DNA of 64,000 bases from Streptomyces xinghaiensis S187 (GTDB taxonomy: Bacteria > Actinomycetota > Actinomycetes > Streptomycetales > Streptomycetaceae). A program made the translations under genes and the position numbers. This document shows, in pieces, positions 16,537-26,108 of this stretch. Under the pieces are notes generated by a model. The model was not told the DNA's origin. It worked only from the letters and a program-made list of their open reading frames with translations, and made no database searches. Each line of letters opens with the position of its first letter. Within the stretch, counting starts at the first letter, position 1. Location: contig NZ_CP023202.1 of assembly GCF_000220705.2 (NCBI RefSeq), positions 2,976,001 to 3,040,000 of the forward strand. Direction: 5' to 3'.

Positions 16537-17247
16537 GTGAACGACAGGGACAGCACGGCACGGACACGGGAGCGGGAGAACACCGGGGTGCGCGTGGTCA
16601 TCGCCGAGGACTCGGTCCTCCTGCGGGAGGGCCTGACCCGGCTGCTCACCGACCGGGGCCACGAGGTCGTCGCCGGGGTGGGGGACGCGGAGGCACTGCT
16701 CAAGGTCATCGGGGAGCTGGCGGCCGACGGGGCGCTGCCGGACGTGGTGGTCGCCGACGTGCGGATGCCGCCCACCCACACCGACGAGGGCGTGCGGGCG
16801 GCGGTGCGGCTCCGCCGCGAGCACCCGGGGGTCGGGGTGCTGGTGCTGTCGCAGTACGTGGAGGAGCAGTACGCGACCGAGCTGCTGGCGGCGAGCAGCC
16901 GGGGCGTCGGCTATCTGCTCAAGGACCGGGTCGCCGAGGTGCGGGAGTTCGTCGACGCGGTGGTGCGCGTCGCCGCCGGCGGCACCGCCCTGGACCCGGA
17001 GGTCGTCGCCCAGCTCCTGGGCCGCAGCCGCAAGCAGGACGTGCTGGCGAACCTCACCCCGCGCGAGCGGGAGGTGCTGGGGCTGATGGCCGAGGGACGG
17101 ACGAATTCGGCCATCGCGCGCCAGTTGGTGGTGAGCGACGGCGCGGTGGAGAAGCATGTGAGCAACATCTTCCTGAAGCTCGGCCTCTCACCGAGTGACG
17201 GGGATCACCGCCGGGTGCTGGCGGTGCTCACCTATCTGAAGTCCTGA
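16537..17247 (+). CDS. LuxR/NarL-family response regulator
   Basis: A 236-residue regulator. The receiver domain starts VRVVIAEDSVLLREG (acidic pair), has the phospho-accepting Asp in VVVADVRMPP and the conserved Lys in GYLLKDRV. The C-terminal LuxR helix-turn-helix reads LTPREREVLGLMAEGRTNSA with GAVEKHVSNIFLKLGL. It is the natural partner of the two upstream kinases, 167 bases away. Start: GTG at 16537 after GGGGGACGAGGAC; an in-frame GTG at 16588, immediately before the receiver and with GGGAG upstream, would give 219 residues and is equally likely. Targets are unknown; the flanking nuo2 and kor operons are the obvious candidates. Confidence 0.92.
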   Translation: MNDRDSTARTRERENTGVRVVIAEDSVLLREGLTRLLTDRGHEVVAGVGDAEALLKVIGELAADGALPDVVVADVRMPPTHTDEGVRAAVRLRREHPGVGVLVLSQYVEEQYATELLAASSRGVGYLLKDRVAEVREFVDAVVRVAAGGTALDPEVVAQLLGRSRKQDVLANLTPREREVLGLMAEGRTNSAIARQLVVSDGAVEKHVSNIFLKLGLSPSDGDHRRVLAVLTYLKS

Positions 17248-17802
17248 CCGCATCCCGGAGAGGCCTTCGCGGCGCGGGCCGCGCCGTGCACAGGCGTACG
17301 GCCGCACGGGCGCGCGGGCCCCGGCCGAGCCCTTCGGGCGGCCGCCGGGCGGCCCCTCCGCCCCGCCGGTCCGGCCGCCCGGCGGGGGCGGAAGAGAGGC
17401 GGTCACCGGAGTGTTGGACCATGGGCCGGGCGGGGCGTCGCAACGGTTCGCCCGAGCCGCGGCCCCGGGTGCCGGCGAGTACCGCCGGAAGGCCGGTCCG
17501 CGGGAACCCCGGCGGGGGACGGAACGGGCCGGGAACGGCCGCGGGAAGCACGAAGAGGGACCGAGGCGGGAGAGAAAGGAGAGGCGGAGGCAGCCGGCCA
17601 TGAGCACCACCGGAGAACGCCCGGAAAGGCACGGGGGAATGGCGGAAATGACCGATGCTGACCTCTCATGTCCGTCTCATAATCATGTCCACCATATGAA
17701 CTATCCAGGGAAGGCCACCCTTACCGACGTAGAGTGGCCAGCGGGACGGCCGGCCGACGTGTCCGGATCCCGGAGTCGCCGCCTCAAGGGAGGTCCAGTT
17801 CA
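17248..17802. promoter_or_regulatory. kor upstream region
   Basis: 555 bases with no credible gene. The left end has a weak hairpin (CGGCGC/GCGCCG, 17270-17286) that may end the regulator transcript. The right part, 17640-17720, is clearly A+T-richer than its surroundings and contains a direct repeat TCATGTCC at 17666-17673 and 17683-17690, 17 bases apart. It looks like the kor promoter/operator zone. The korA ribosome site AAGGGAGGT is at the right edge. Confidence 0.6.
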
Positions 17803-19738
17803 GTGACCAGCCAGGTCAGTAGCCCAGCCGAGCAGGACGGCGGGGCAGCCGCCGGGGACCGCGCGGCCGGCGCCGCGCCCGGCGCGCCGGGCAAGGAAGT
17901 CCACCGCCTCGACCGTGTGATCATCCGCTTCGCGGGTGACTCGGGCGACGGCATGCAGCTGACGGGTGACCGCTTCACCTCGGAGACCGCCTCCTTCGGC
18001 AACGACCTCTCCACGCTGCCCAACTTCCCCGCCGAGATCCGCGCCCCCGCCGGCACCCTGCCCGGCGTCTCCAGCTTCCAGCTGCACTTCGCCGACCACG
18101 ACATCCTCACCCCGGGTGACGCGCCGAACGTCCTGGTCGCGATGAACCCGGCCGCGCTCAAGGCCAACCTCGCCGACCTGCCGCACGGCGCGGAGATCAT
18201 CGTCAACACCGACGAGTTCACCAAGCGCGCCATGGCCAAGGTCGGCTACGCCGCCAGCCCGCTGGACGACGGCTCCCTGGAGGCGTACCGGGTGCACCCG
18301 GTGCCGCTGACCACCCTGACCGTCGAGGCCCTGAAGGGCTACGACCTCTCCCGCAAGGACGCCGGCCGCTCCAAGAACATGTTCGCGCTGGGCCTGCTGT
18401 CGTGGATGTACCACCGGCCGACCGAGGGCACCGAACGCTTCCTGCGCAGCAAGTTCGCCAAGAAGCCGGAGATCGCCGAGGCGAACGTCGCGGCCTTCCG
18501 CGCGGGCTGGAACTTCGGCGAGACCACCGAGGACTTCGCGGTCTCCTACGAGGTGGCCCCGGCCGCCGCCGCGTTCCCCGCCGGCACGTACCGCAACATC
18601 TCCGGCAACCTCGCGCTGTCCTACGGGCTGATCGCCGCGTCTCAGCAGGCGGACCTCCCGCTCTACCTGGGCTCGTACCCGATCACCCCGGCCTCGGACA
18701 TCCTGCACGAGCTGTCCAAGCACAAGAACTTCGGTGTGCGCACCTTCCAGGCCGAGGACGAGATCGCCGCCATCGGCGCGGCGCTCGGTGCGGCCTTCGG
18801 CGGGGCGCTGGCGGTGACCACCACCTCCGGCCCCGGGGTCGCGCTCAAGTCCGAGACCATCGGGCTCGCCGTCTCCCTGGAACTGCCGCTGCTGGTCGTG
18901 GACATCCAGCGCGGCGGCCCCTCCACCGGCCTGCCCACCAAGACCGAGCAGGCCGACCTGCTGCAGGCCATGTACGGCCGCAACGGCGAGGCTCCGGTGC
19001 CGGTCGTCGCCCCGGCGACCCCGGCGGACTGCTTCGACGCCGCGATCGACGCCGCCCGGATCGCGCTCGCCTACCGCACCCCGGTCTTCCTGCTCTCCGA
19101 CGGGTACCTCGCCAACGGCTCCGAGCCCTGGCGCATTCCCGAGGTCGAGGACCTGCCCGATCTGACCGTGCGCTTCGCCTCCGGCCCCAACCACGAACTG
19201 GCCGACGGCACCGAGGTGTTCTGGCCCTACAAGCGCGACCCGCACACCCTCGCGCGCCCCTGGGTCGTTCCCGGCACCCCCGGTCTCGAACACCGCATCG
19301 GCGGCATCGAGAAGCAGGACGGCACAGGCAACATCTCCTACGACCCGGCCAACCACGACTTCATGGTCCGCACCCGCCAGGCCAAGATCGACGGCATCGA
19401 GGTCCCGGACCTCCTGGTCGACGACCCGTCCGGTGAGGCGAAGGTGCTGGTCCTGGGCTGGGGCTCGACCTACGGCCCCGTCACGGCCGCGGTGCGCCGC
19501 GTCCGCGCCGGGGGCCGTTCCGTCGCCCAGGCCCATCTGCGCCATCTCAACCCCTTCCCGCGGAATCTGGGCGAGGTGCTGAAGCGGTACGACCGGGTGG
19601 TCGTACCGGAGATGAACCTCGGCCAGCTCGCCGCCCTGCTGCGGGCGAAGTACCTGGTCGACGCCCGCTCGTACAACCAGGTGAACGGAATGCCGTTCAA
19701 GGCCGAGCAGCTCGCCGGCGTGGTCAAGGAGGCCATCG

Positions 19739-19746
<8 letters not shown>
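17803..19746 (+). CDS. korA: 2-oxoglutarate (2-oxoacid):ferredoxin oxidoreductase, fused gamma-alpha subunit
   Basis: A 647-residue KorA. In this enzyme class 2-oxoglutarate, CoA and oxidised ferredoxin give succinyl-CoA, CO2 and reduced ferredoxin. After a 35-residue Ala/Gly-rich leader, the gamma domain (about 37-215) begins VIIRFAGDSGDGMQLTGDRF. The alpha (pyrimidine-binding) domain follows with LGSYPITPASDILHEL and ALAVTTTSGPGVALKSE. The gamma-alpha fusion with a separate beta gene is the usual actinobacterial form. The GTG at 17803 follows AAGGGAGGT with good spacing. It overlaps korB by 8 bases. Substrate is assigned from family resemblance; pyruvate or another 2-oxoacid cannot be excluded. 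Confidence 0.93.
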
Positions 19747-20878
<1,132 letters not shown>

Positions 20879-20904
20879 CCCGCCCGCCCCGAACCGGGCT
20901 CCGA

Positions 20905-20940
20905 GGCAAGGGCCGCTGCCCCCGGGCAGCGGCCCTTGCC
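20905..20940. terminator. perfect 17-bp hairpin after korB
   Basis: Arm GGCAAGGGCCGCTGCCC (20905-20921) pairs exactly with GGGCAGCGGCCCTTGCC (20924-20940) around a minimal CC loop. It lies 27 bases after the korB stop. There is no T-run, as usual for streptomycete terminators. Confidence 0.85.
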
Positions 20941-21052
20941 CGTGCCGGGCCCCGCCTCTCTCGTCATGACCATGGAGCGATACGGACATGACAGGTACCC
21001 CCCGGCGGCGTTACCGTCGTTGCTGTCGCCGTGCCGCCCCAGGAGGAACCCC

Positions 21053-22156
21053 TTGAAGCCGATGAGCGAGCACCGGACCGGGCTGGTCTACGGATTCGCC
21101 GCCTACGGGATCTGGGGCCTCTTCCCGCTCTACTGGCCGCTGCTGGAACCCGCCGACGCGGTGGAGATCCTGGCGCACCGCATGGTGTGGTCGCTGGCCG
21201 TGGTCGGGCTCGTGCTGCTGGTGCTGCGCCGCTGGTCCTGGCTGCGTCCGCTGCTGCGGCAGCCCCGGCGGATCGGGCTGATCGCCCTGGGCGCCACTCT
21301 GATCTCGGCCAACTGGGGCCTGTACATCTGGAGCGTCAACTCCGGCCATGTCGTCGAGGCCGCCCTCGGCTACTTCATCAACCCCCTGGTCAGCATCGCC
21401 TTCGGGGTCCTGCTGCTGCGCGAGCGGCTGCGGCCCGCGCAGTGGTCGGCCGTCGGCATCGGCGCCGTCGCGGTGCTCGTGCTCACCCTCGGCTACGGCG
21501 AACTGCCGTGGATCGCCCTCTCGCTGGCCCTGTCCTTCGCTCTCTACGGCCTGGTCAAGAAGCACGTGGGGCTGGACGGCCTGGAGTCCCTGGCCGCCGA
21601 GACCTCCCTGCAGTTCCTGCCGGCCCTGGGCTTCCTGCTCTTCCTGGGCTCGCGTGGCGAGAGCACCTTCACCACCGAGGGCACCGGGCACGCCGTGCTC
21701 CTCATCAGCGCCGGCGCGGTCACCGCGCTCCCGCTGGTCTGCTTCGGCGGCGCCGCCGTCCGGCTGCCGCTGTCCACGATCGGCCTGCTGCAGTACCTGA
21801 CCCCGCTCACCCAGTTCGTCCTGGGTGTCGCCGTCTTCCACGAGGAGATGCCGCCGGAGCGCTGGGCCGGCTTCTCCCTGGTCTGGCTGGCCCTGTCCCT
21901 GCTGACCTGGGACGCGCTCCGCACCGCGCACCGGACCCGGGGCGACCTCCGCCGGGCGGGCGCCGCGGCGGCGGAGAAGGCCGCGGCCGAGGCGGCGGCC
22001 GCCGTGGAGGCGGCGGAGAGGACGGGCACCGGGCCAGGCACCGGACCCGGCGGCGCGGACCGCCCCCGTACGGATCTCCCCCTGGCGGGCCCCGTCACCG
22101 AGACCGAGGCGGCGGCCGCCGCCCGCGCGGAGGGCCCGGGTACCACGGGTTCCTGA
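21053..22156 (+). CDS. rarD: RarD-like EamA-family drug/metabolite transporter
   Basis: A 367-residue protein with ten predicted membrane helices in the first ~295 residues, including GFAAYGIWGLFPLYWPLL and AHRMVWSLAVVG. ISANWGLYIWSVNSGHVVEAALGYFINPL is covered by the RarD signature (about residues 81-110). RarD proteins are EamA permeases whose substrate is not firmly known. The C-terminal 60 residues are an Ala/Glu-rich, then Gly/Pro/Thr-rich, cytoplasmic tail. Start: TTG at 21053 sits 6 bases after AGGAGG (21041-21046), so it is preferred; the ATG at 21062 is 15 bases away from the same site. Single gene between the korB terminator and a convergent gene. Confidence 0.92.
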   Translation: MKPMSEHRTGLVYGFAAYGIWGLFPLYWPLLEPADAVEILAHRMVWSLAVVGLVLLVLRRWSWLRPLLRQPRRIGLIALGATLISANWGLYIWSVNSGHVVEAALGYFINPLVSIAFGVLLLRERLRPAQWSAVGIGAVAVLVLTLGYGELPWIALSLALSFALYGLVKKHVGLDGLESLAAETSLQFLPALGFLLFLGSRGESTFTTEGTGHAVLLISAGAVTALPLVCFGGAAVRLPLSTIGLLQYLTPLTQFVLGVAVFHEEMPPERWAGFSLVWLALSLLTWDALRTAHRTRGDLRRAGAAAAEKAAAEAAAAVEAAERTGTGPGTGPGGADRPRTDLPLAGPVTETEAAAAARAEGPGTTGS

Positions 22157-22231
22157 GCCGTCCGGATGGCGGGCCGGGAACGGCGGACCCGGGACGCCCG
22201 CGGCCTCGTACGGGCGGGCGGAGGGGGCCCG

Positions 22232-22642
22232 TCAGCCGCCGAGCGCGCCGAGCCGGGTCATCATGCCGAGGACGTCGGAGACCACCCAGTACTCGGCGAA
22301 GCGGCGCCCCTCGGCGCGGAAGATGTCGTGGCCGGTGAAGCTGATACGGGTGCCGGGCGGGGCAGTGGTGCCGGGGATTCCGCCCTGGTAGGTGCCGTGG
22401 AAGGTCCAGCGGGCGGCGAGCCGGTCCCCGTCGATGACCGGGCCGACGTCGAGGGTGGTGTTGATGTCACCGAAGAGGGCGTGGGACTGGCGGATCGCTT
22501 CGACGGCACCGTCCGGGCCGTGTACCTCGCGGTCGGGCCAGTGGCCGGTGAAGCCGGGGGTCAGGATCTCGGGCGCCAGGTCGTAGTCGCCGCCCCAGAG
22601 GTCCTGCAGCCAGTGCCGGTAGAGCTGTTCGAGATGGTCCAT
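22232..22642 (-). CDS. SnoaL-like/NTF2-fold protein
   Basis: A 136-residue small alpha+beta barrel protein. It begins MDHLEQLYRHWLQDLWGGDY and contains FTGHWPDREVHGPDGAVEAI, ARWTFHGTYQGG and ISFTGHDIFRAEGRR, features of the SnoaL/polyketide-cyclase-like ester and lactone hydrolase superfamily. Many members have no defined reaction, so function is open. An upstream in-frame GTG/ATG pair (22690-22693) would add 17 residues that do not resemble the family; ATG at 22642 gives the usual length. It is followed on the left by convergent rarD, 75 bases away. Confidence 0.8.
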   Translation of the reverse strand: MDHLEQLYRHWLQDLWGGDYDLAPEILTPGFTGHWPDREVHGPDGAVEAIRQSHALFGDINTTLDVGPVIDGDRLAARWTFHGTYQGGIPGTTAPPGTRISFTGHDIFRAEGRRFAEYWVVSDVLGMMTRLGALGG

Positions 22643-22720
22643 GCAGCCCAGTCTGCGGCGGACGGAGGGCCGCGTCACCCCGGGAGACATCACCGGGGCG
22701 GGACACTCCGGCCCCTCAGC

Positions 22721-23311
22721 TCAGTCCTCCAGGTCGTCCAGCAGGGCCGCGACGTCCAGGTCCACCGGGAACGCCCCGCCGACCTCGACGCTCTGCTTGC
22801 CGGTGACGCGCTGGACCTCGCGGTAGGCGTCCCCGGAGAGCTCGTGCACCAGCACGGCCGGCTCCGGTTCGAGCTCGATCCGCCAGTAGGCGGGCACCTT
22901 GGCCTGGGCATAGAGGGCGGGCTTGAGGATGCGGTCGGCCGCGCGGCTGTGCGGTGTGACGATCTCCGCCAGCAGCAGCACGGCCTCCAGGGGAACCGCG
23001 ACCGTGTCCCGCCGGACGGCCGACCGGTCCACCACCACGATGTCGGGGATGAACAGCCGGGACTCGCCGATCACGATGGACGCCGCGGCAAGGAGAAAAG
23101 GGGCCCCGGCGGCGGCGATCGCGTCATCGATACCGCGTGCGAGACACTGGGAAGCAATCTGGTGCGCCAAGCCGGGCGCCGGAGACATCATCAGCGCACC
23201 GTCCACCAGCTCATAGCGGGCGCGTGCCGGATGCTCGGGGAGGGCGAGGACGTCTTCCACGGTCCAGGGACCTTCGTGGTCGTCCACGCACTTGTGCTTC
23301 ATGACGCTCAT
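22721..23311 (-). CDS. Uma2-family (DUF820) PD-(D/E)XK nuclease-fold protein
   Basis: A 196-residue member of the Uma2 family, abundant in actinobacteria and cyanobacteria. The order of conserved blocks is visible: WTVEDVLALPEHPARARYELVDGAL (Glu34 region), LFIPDIVVVDRS (fold Asp), EAVLLLAEIVTPHSRAAD (Glu/Ile core) and KPALYAQAKVPAYWRIELEP (Lys then Tyr-Trp). The fold is that of restriction-type nucleases, though no biological role is established for the family. ATG at 23311 is followed by another Met three codons later. It stands alone, 78 bases from the SnoaL-like gene. Confidence 0.85.
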   Translation of the reverse strand: MSVMKHKCVDDHEGPWTVEDVLALPEHPARARYELVDGALMMSPAPGLAHQIASQCLARGIDDAIAAAGAPFLLAAASIVIGESRLFIPDIVVVDRSAVRRDTVAVPLEAVLLLAEIVTPHSRAADRILKPALYAQAKVPAYWRIELEPEPAVLVHELSGDAYREVQRVTGKQSVEVGGAFPVDLDVAALLDDLED

Positions 23312-23473
23312 CGAGTCGTCACCGCCTCCTCCTCGCGCGTCCCGGCAGCGGCATCCATGCGGTCTGTATCCCGCCGAGTCTCGGCCTCCGCTGCATACCT
23401 GCGAGGGAGGATGCGGATGGGACCCCCGGACGGGCTAACGCAGTCAGCAGCGGCTTGACCGCGGGCAGTCTGC

Positions 23474-24136
23474 TCAGTCCACGGGGAGGCCCGTTTCGCG
23501 GAGGGTGATGTTGAGGCGGCCGGTGAGGCCGAGGGCCGGGTCGGCGGTGCCCGGCAGGGTCTTCGGGACGGCGTGGTAGGCGTAGCGGGAGGGGCCGCCG
23601 AAGACGAAGAGGTCGCCGGAGGCCAGTTCGAGGTCGGTGTACGGCCTGGTGCGGGTCTCGGTGTTGCCGAAGCGGAAGACGCAGGTGTCGCCGAGGGAGA
23701 GGGAGACGACGGGGGCGGCGGAGCGTTCGTCCTTGTCCTGGTGCATGCCCATGCGGGCCGCGCCGTCGTAGAAGTTGACCAGCGCGGTGTCGGGGGCGTA
23801 CGCGGCACCGGCCGCCGGGTCCCCGTAGGCCTCGGCCACGGCGCGGCGGCCCAGTTCGGCCAGCCACTCCGGCAGTTCCGCGACCCGGCCGCCGCCCGCG
23901 TCCACGGCGGTGCGGGTGTAGCGGTACGGGGACCAGTGCCAGCCCAGGCAGACCGTCTGCACGGACATCACGCCGCCGCGCGGCAGCCGGGTGTGCCGGA
24001 TCGGCACCGGGCCGCGGGCCCACGCGCGGCAGGCGGCGACCAGACGGCGCTGCGCGGCCGGGTCCAGCCAGCCGGGCACATGGACCGCACCGGGCGCGAT
24101 CTCCCGGCGGGCGGGCGGGAAGAGGGCGTCGGTCAT
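23474..24136 (-). CDS. alkB: AlkB-like 2-oxoglutarate/Fe(II) dioxygenase
   Basis: A 220-residue AlkB-family protein; the family removes alkyl groups from DNA/RNA bases by oxidation with Fe(II), O2 and 2-oxoglutarate. Iron ligands: His132 and Asp134 (RMGMHQDKDE) and His188 (RYAYHAVPK). The 2-oxoglutarate binding Arg lies in TGRLNITLRETG (Arg207/213). The Asn-Tyr-Tyr-like block reads NFYDGAARMGMH. Length and motif order fit the E. coli AlkB type. ATG at 24136. It is a single gene facing left, with a divergent secreted peptidase 457 bases to the right. Confidence 0.9.
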   Translation of the reverse strand: MTDALFPPARREIAPGAVHVPGWLDPAAQRRLVAACRAWARGPVPIRHTRLPRGGVMSVQTVCLGWHWSPYRYTRTAVDAGGGRVAELPEWLAELGRRAVAEAYGDPAAGAAYAPDTALVNFYDGAARMGMHQDKDERSAAPVVSLSLGDTCVFRFGNTETRTRPYTDLELASGDLFVFGGPSRYAYHAVPKTLPGTADPALGLTGRLNITLRETGLPVD

Positions 24137-24593
24137 GCGGGGGGCCTCACCGTTTCCGTCCCTGTCCTTTGCCTCTGCTCCGGGCTGTTCCTGCCGACGG
24201 CAGCCCGCAACTCGTTCTGCGGCTCGGCGGCTCCGCCACCGGCGACCCTAGGCGGCGGGGCGGGACGGCCGCATCCCGGATTCCGGGGCGGCCGGCACCC
24301 GGGGGCCCGGCCCTCTTCTCCCCTCGCCTCCCCCGGGCACGGCCCGTCGACCGGCCCCACTGCCCGACTGCCCGACGCCGGGGTGCGTCCGTGCGGGTGT
24401 CCGTGCGAGTGTCCGATTTCCGAACGCCCCAGTCCGGATTGCGTCTTGACGGGACAGTGGCGCGGAGCCGAACATCATGCCCACGTCAATCGAACGTTCA
24501 GCTGAACCTCCCGCCCCGCGCCCACCCAGCGCGGGGCGGCCCGCGCGATCCGTCATCCAACCGTTCGCACCCACGTCCGGAAACGGAGCCCCC
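24137..24593. promoter_or_regulatory. divergent upstream region of alkB and the aminopeptidase
   Basis: 457 bases with no supportable gene. It must hold two divergent promoters. A less G+C-rich patch at about 24410-24500 (TTGCGTCTTGACGGGACAGTGG, then CATCATGCCCACGTC) sits at a plausible distance before the peptidase start, but I cannot assign a promoter class. Confidence 0.5.
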
Positions 24594-25970
24594 ATGCGCC
24601 TCACTCCCCCGCACCGCGAGCACCGCCCCGCCCGAAGACCACGTCCGCGGCCCCGCCGGGCCTCCACGGCCGCCCTCGCCACCGCCGCCGCCGTCGCGCT
24701 GCTCGCCCCGGCCGCCGTCGCGTCGGCCGCGTCCGCCGCGGAGTCCTCACCCCGGGCCGCCGCCGCGGCCCCGGACATCCCGCTCTCCGCCGTCAAGGCG
24801 CACCTCTCCGATCTGCAGTCGATAGCCTCCGCCAACGGCGGCAACCGCGCCCACGGCCGGCCCGGCTACAAGGCCGCCGTCGACCACATCAAGGCGAAGC
24901 TGGACGCCGCCGGGTACACCACCACCGTCCAGCAGTTCACTTCGAACGGCTCCACCGGCTACAACCTCATCGCCGACTGGCCCGGCGGCGACACCGGGAA
25001 CGTCCTCATGGCCGGAGCCCACCTCGACTCCGTGAGCAGCGGCCCCGGGATGAACGACAACGGCTCCGGTTCGGCCGCCGTCCTGGAGACCGCGCTCGCC
25101 GTGGCGCGCGAGGGCCACCAGCCGGACCGGCACCTGCGGTTCGGCTGGTGGGGTGCGGAGGAGCTGGGCCTGGTCGGCTCCAACCACTACGTGCGCAACC
25201 TGACGAGCACCCAGCGGTCCGCGATCGGCGGCTACCTCAACTTCGACATGATCGCCTCGCCGAACCCCGGCTACTTCGTCTACGACGACGACCCGGCCAT
25301 CGAGAAGGTCTTCAAGGACTTCTTCGCGGCCAAGGGCGTGCCGACGGAGATCGAGACCGAGGGCGACGGCCGCTCCGACCACGCCTCGTTCAAGAACTAC
25401 GGCATCCCGGTCGGCGGTCTGTTCACCGGCGCGAGCCGCACCAAGTCGTCGGCGCAGGCGCAGAAGTGGGGCGGCACGGCCGGGCGGGCGTTCGACAGCT
25501 GCTACCACTCGTCCTGCGACACCCTGGCGAACGTCGACGACACCGCCCTGGACCGCAACAGCGACGCCCTCGCCCACGCCGTCTGGACGCTCGGCGCGGA
25601 CGGCGGCGGCGGTACGGACCCGTCCGTCGTCTACGAGAACACCGAGGACGTCGCCATCCCCGACGGCACCTCGGAGGCGGTCTCCCCCGTGGCCGTGGCC
25701 GACCGTACGGGCAGCGCCCCGGCGGCGCTCAGGATCGGGGTCGACATCAAGCACAGCTACCGGGGCGATCTGGTGATCGATCTGCTGGCTCCGGACGGCA
25801 CCGCGTACCGGCTGAAGGACTCCAGCAGCTGGGACGGCGCCGACGATGTGATCGCCACCTACACGGCCGACGTCTCCGGCGAGACGGCGAACGGCACCTG
25901 GAAGCTGCGGGTCCGGGACGTGTACCGCCAGGACAGCGGCTACATCGACAGCTGGAAGCTCACCTTCTGA
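24594..25970 (+). CDS. secreted M28 aminopeptidase (S. griseus aminopeptidase type) with P-domain
   Basis: A 458-residue exported zinc aminopeptidase. An Arg-rich signal peptide (residues 1-49, ending in ASAASAAE) and a short propeptide precede a mature start at Ala59 (APDIPLSAVKAHL), as in S. griseus aminopeptidase. Two-zinc ligands and catalytic residues: His143 (GAHLDS), Asp155 (MNDNGSG), Glu189/Glu190 (WGAEELG), Asp218 (LNFDMI) and His305 (CYHSSCD, with its disulphide Cys pair). Residues about 335-458 form a C-terminal proprotein-convertase P-domain (KHSYRGDLVIDLLAPDGT, NGTWKLRVRD). Start ATG at 24594 has GGAG six bases upstream. Role: extracellular removal of N-terminal hydrophobic residues (from family). 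Confidence 0.94.
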   Translation: MRLTPPHREHRPARRPRPRPRRASTAALATAAAVALLAPAAVASAASAAESSPRAAAAAPDIPLSAVKAHLSDLQSIASANGGNRAHGRPGYKAAVDHIKAKLDAAGYTTTVQQFTSNGSTGYNLIADWPGGDTGNVLMAGAHLDSVSSGPGMNDNGSGSAAVLETALAVAREGHQPDRHLRFGWWGAEELGLVGSNHYVRNLTSTQRSAIGGYLNFDMIASPNPGYFVYDDDPAIEKVFKDFFAAKGVPTEIETEGDGRSDHASFKNYGIPVGGLFTGASRTKSSAQAQKWGGTAGRAFDSCYHSSCDTLANVDDTALDRNSDALAHAVWTLGADGGGGTDPSVVYENTEDVAIPDGTSEAVSPVAVADRTGSAPAALRIGVDIKHSYRGDLVIDLLAPDGTAYRLKDSSSWDGADDVIATYTADVSGETANGTWKLRVRDVYRQDSGYIDSWKLTF

Positions 25971-26018
25971 GCCGAGCGGCGCGCAATCACCGGCCGGGCT
26001 CCGCCCCCGGCACACACG

Positions 26019-26058
26019 AGCCCGCGGTGGCACGGTACGCACCGTGCCACCGCGGGCT
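26019..26058. terminator. bidirectional 18-bp hairpin between convergent genes
   Basis: Arm AGCCCGCGGTGGCACGGT (26019-26036), loop ACGC, perfect complementary arm to 26058. It lies 48 bases after the aminopeptidase stop and 51 before the exporter stop, so it can end both transcripts. Confidence 0.87.
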
Positions 26059-26108
26059 GTGCCGCGCCGGGGGCGGCCGGGTTCCGTCCGGAGAGCGGGC
26101 CGGAGGGG

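Noticed and set aside
13361..16567. 1068-codon minus-strand frame across both kinases
   Set aside because: Its duplicated segments simply mirror the 395-bp repeat; composition is shadow-like and both kinases are clearly coding on the plus strand.
17411..17806. Small open frame before korA ending over its start
   Set aside because: No ribosome site or conserved block; Arg/Gly-rich shadow crossing the kor promoter zone.
22643..22693. Longer SnoaL-like protein from the GTG/ATG pair at 22690-22693
   Set aside because: The extra 17 residues do not fit the fold and no better ribosome site supports them.
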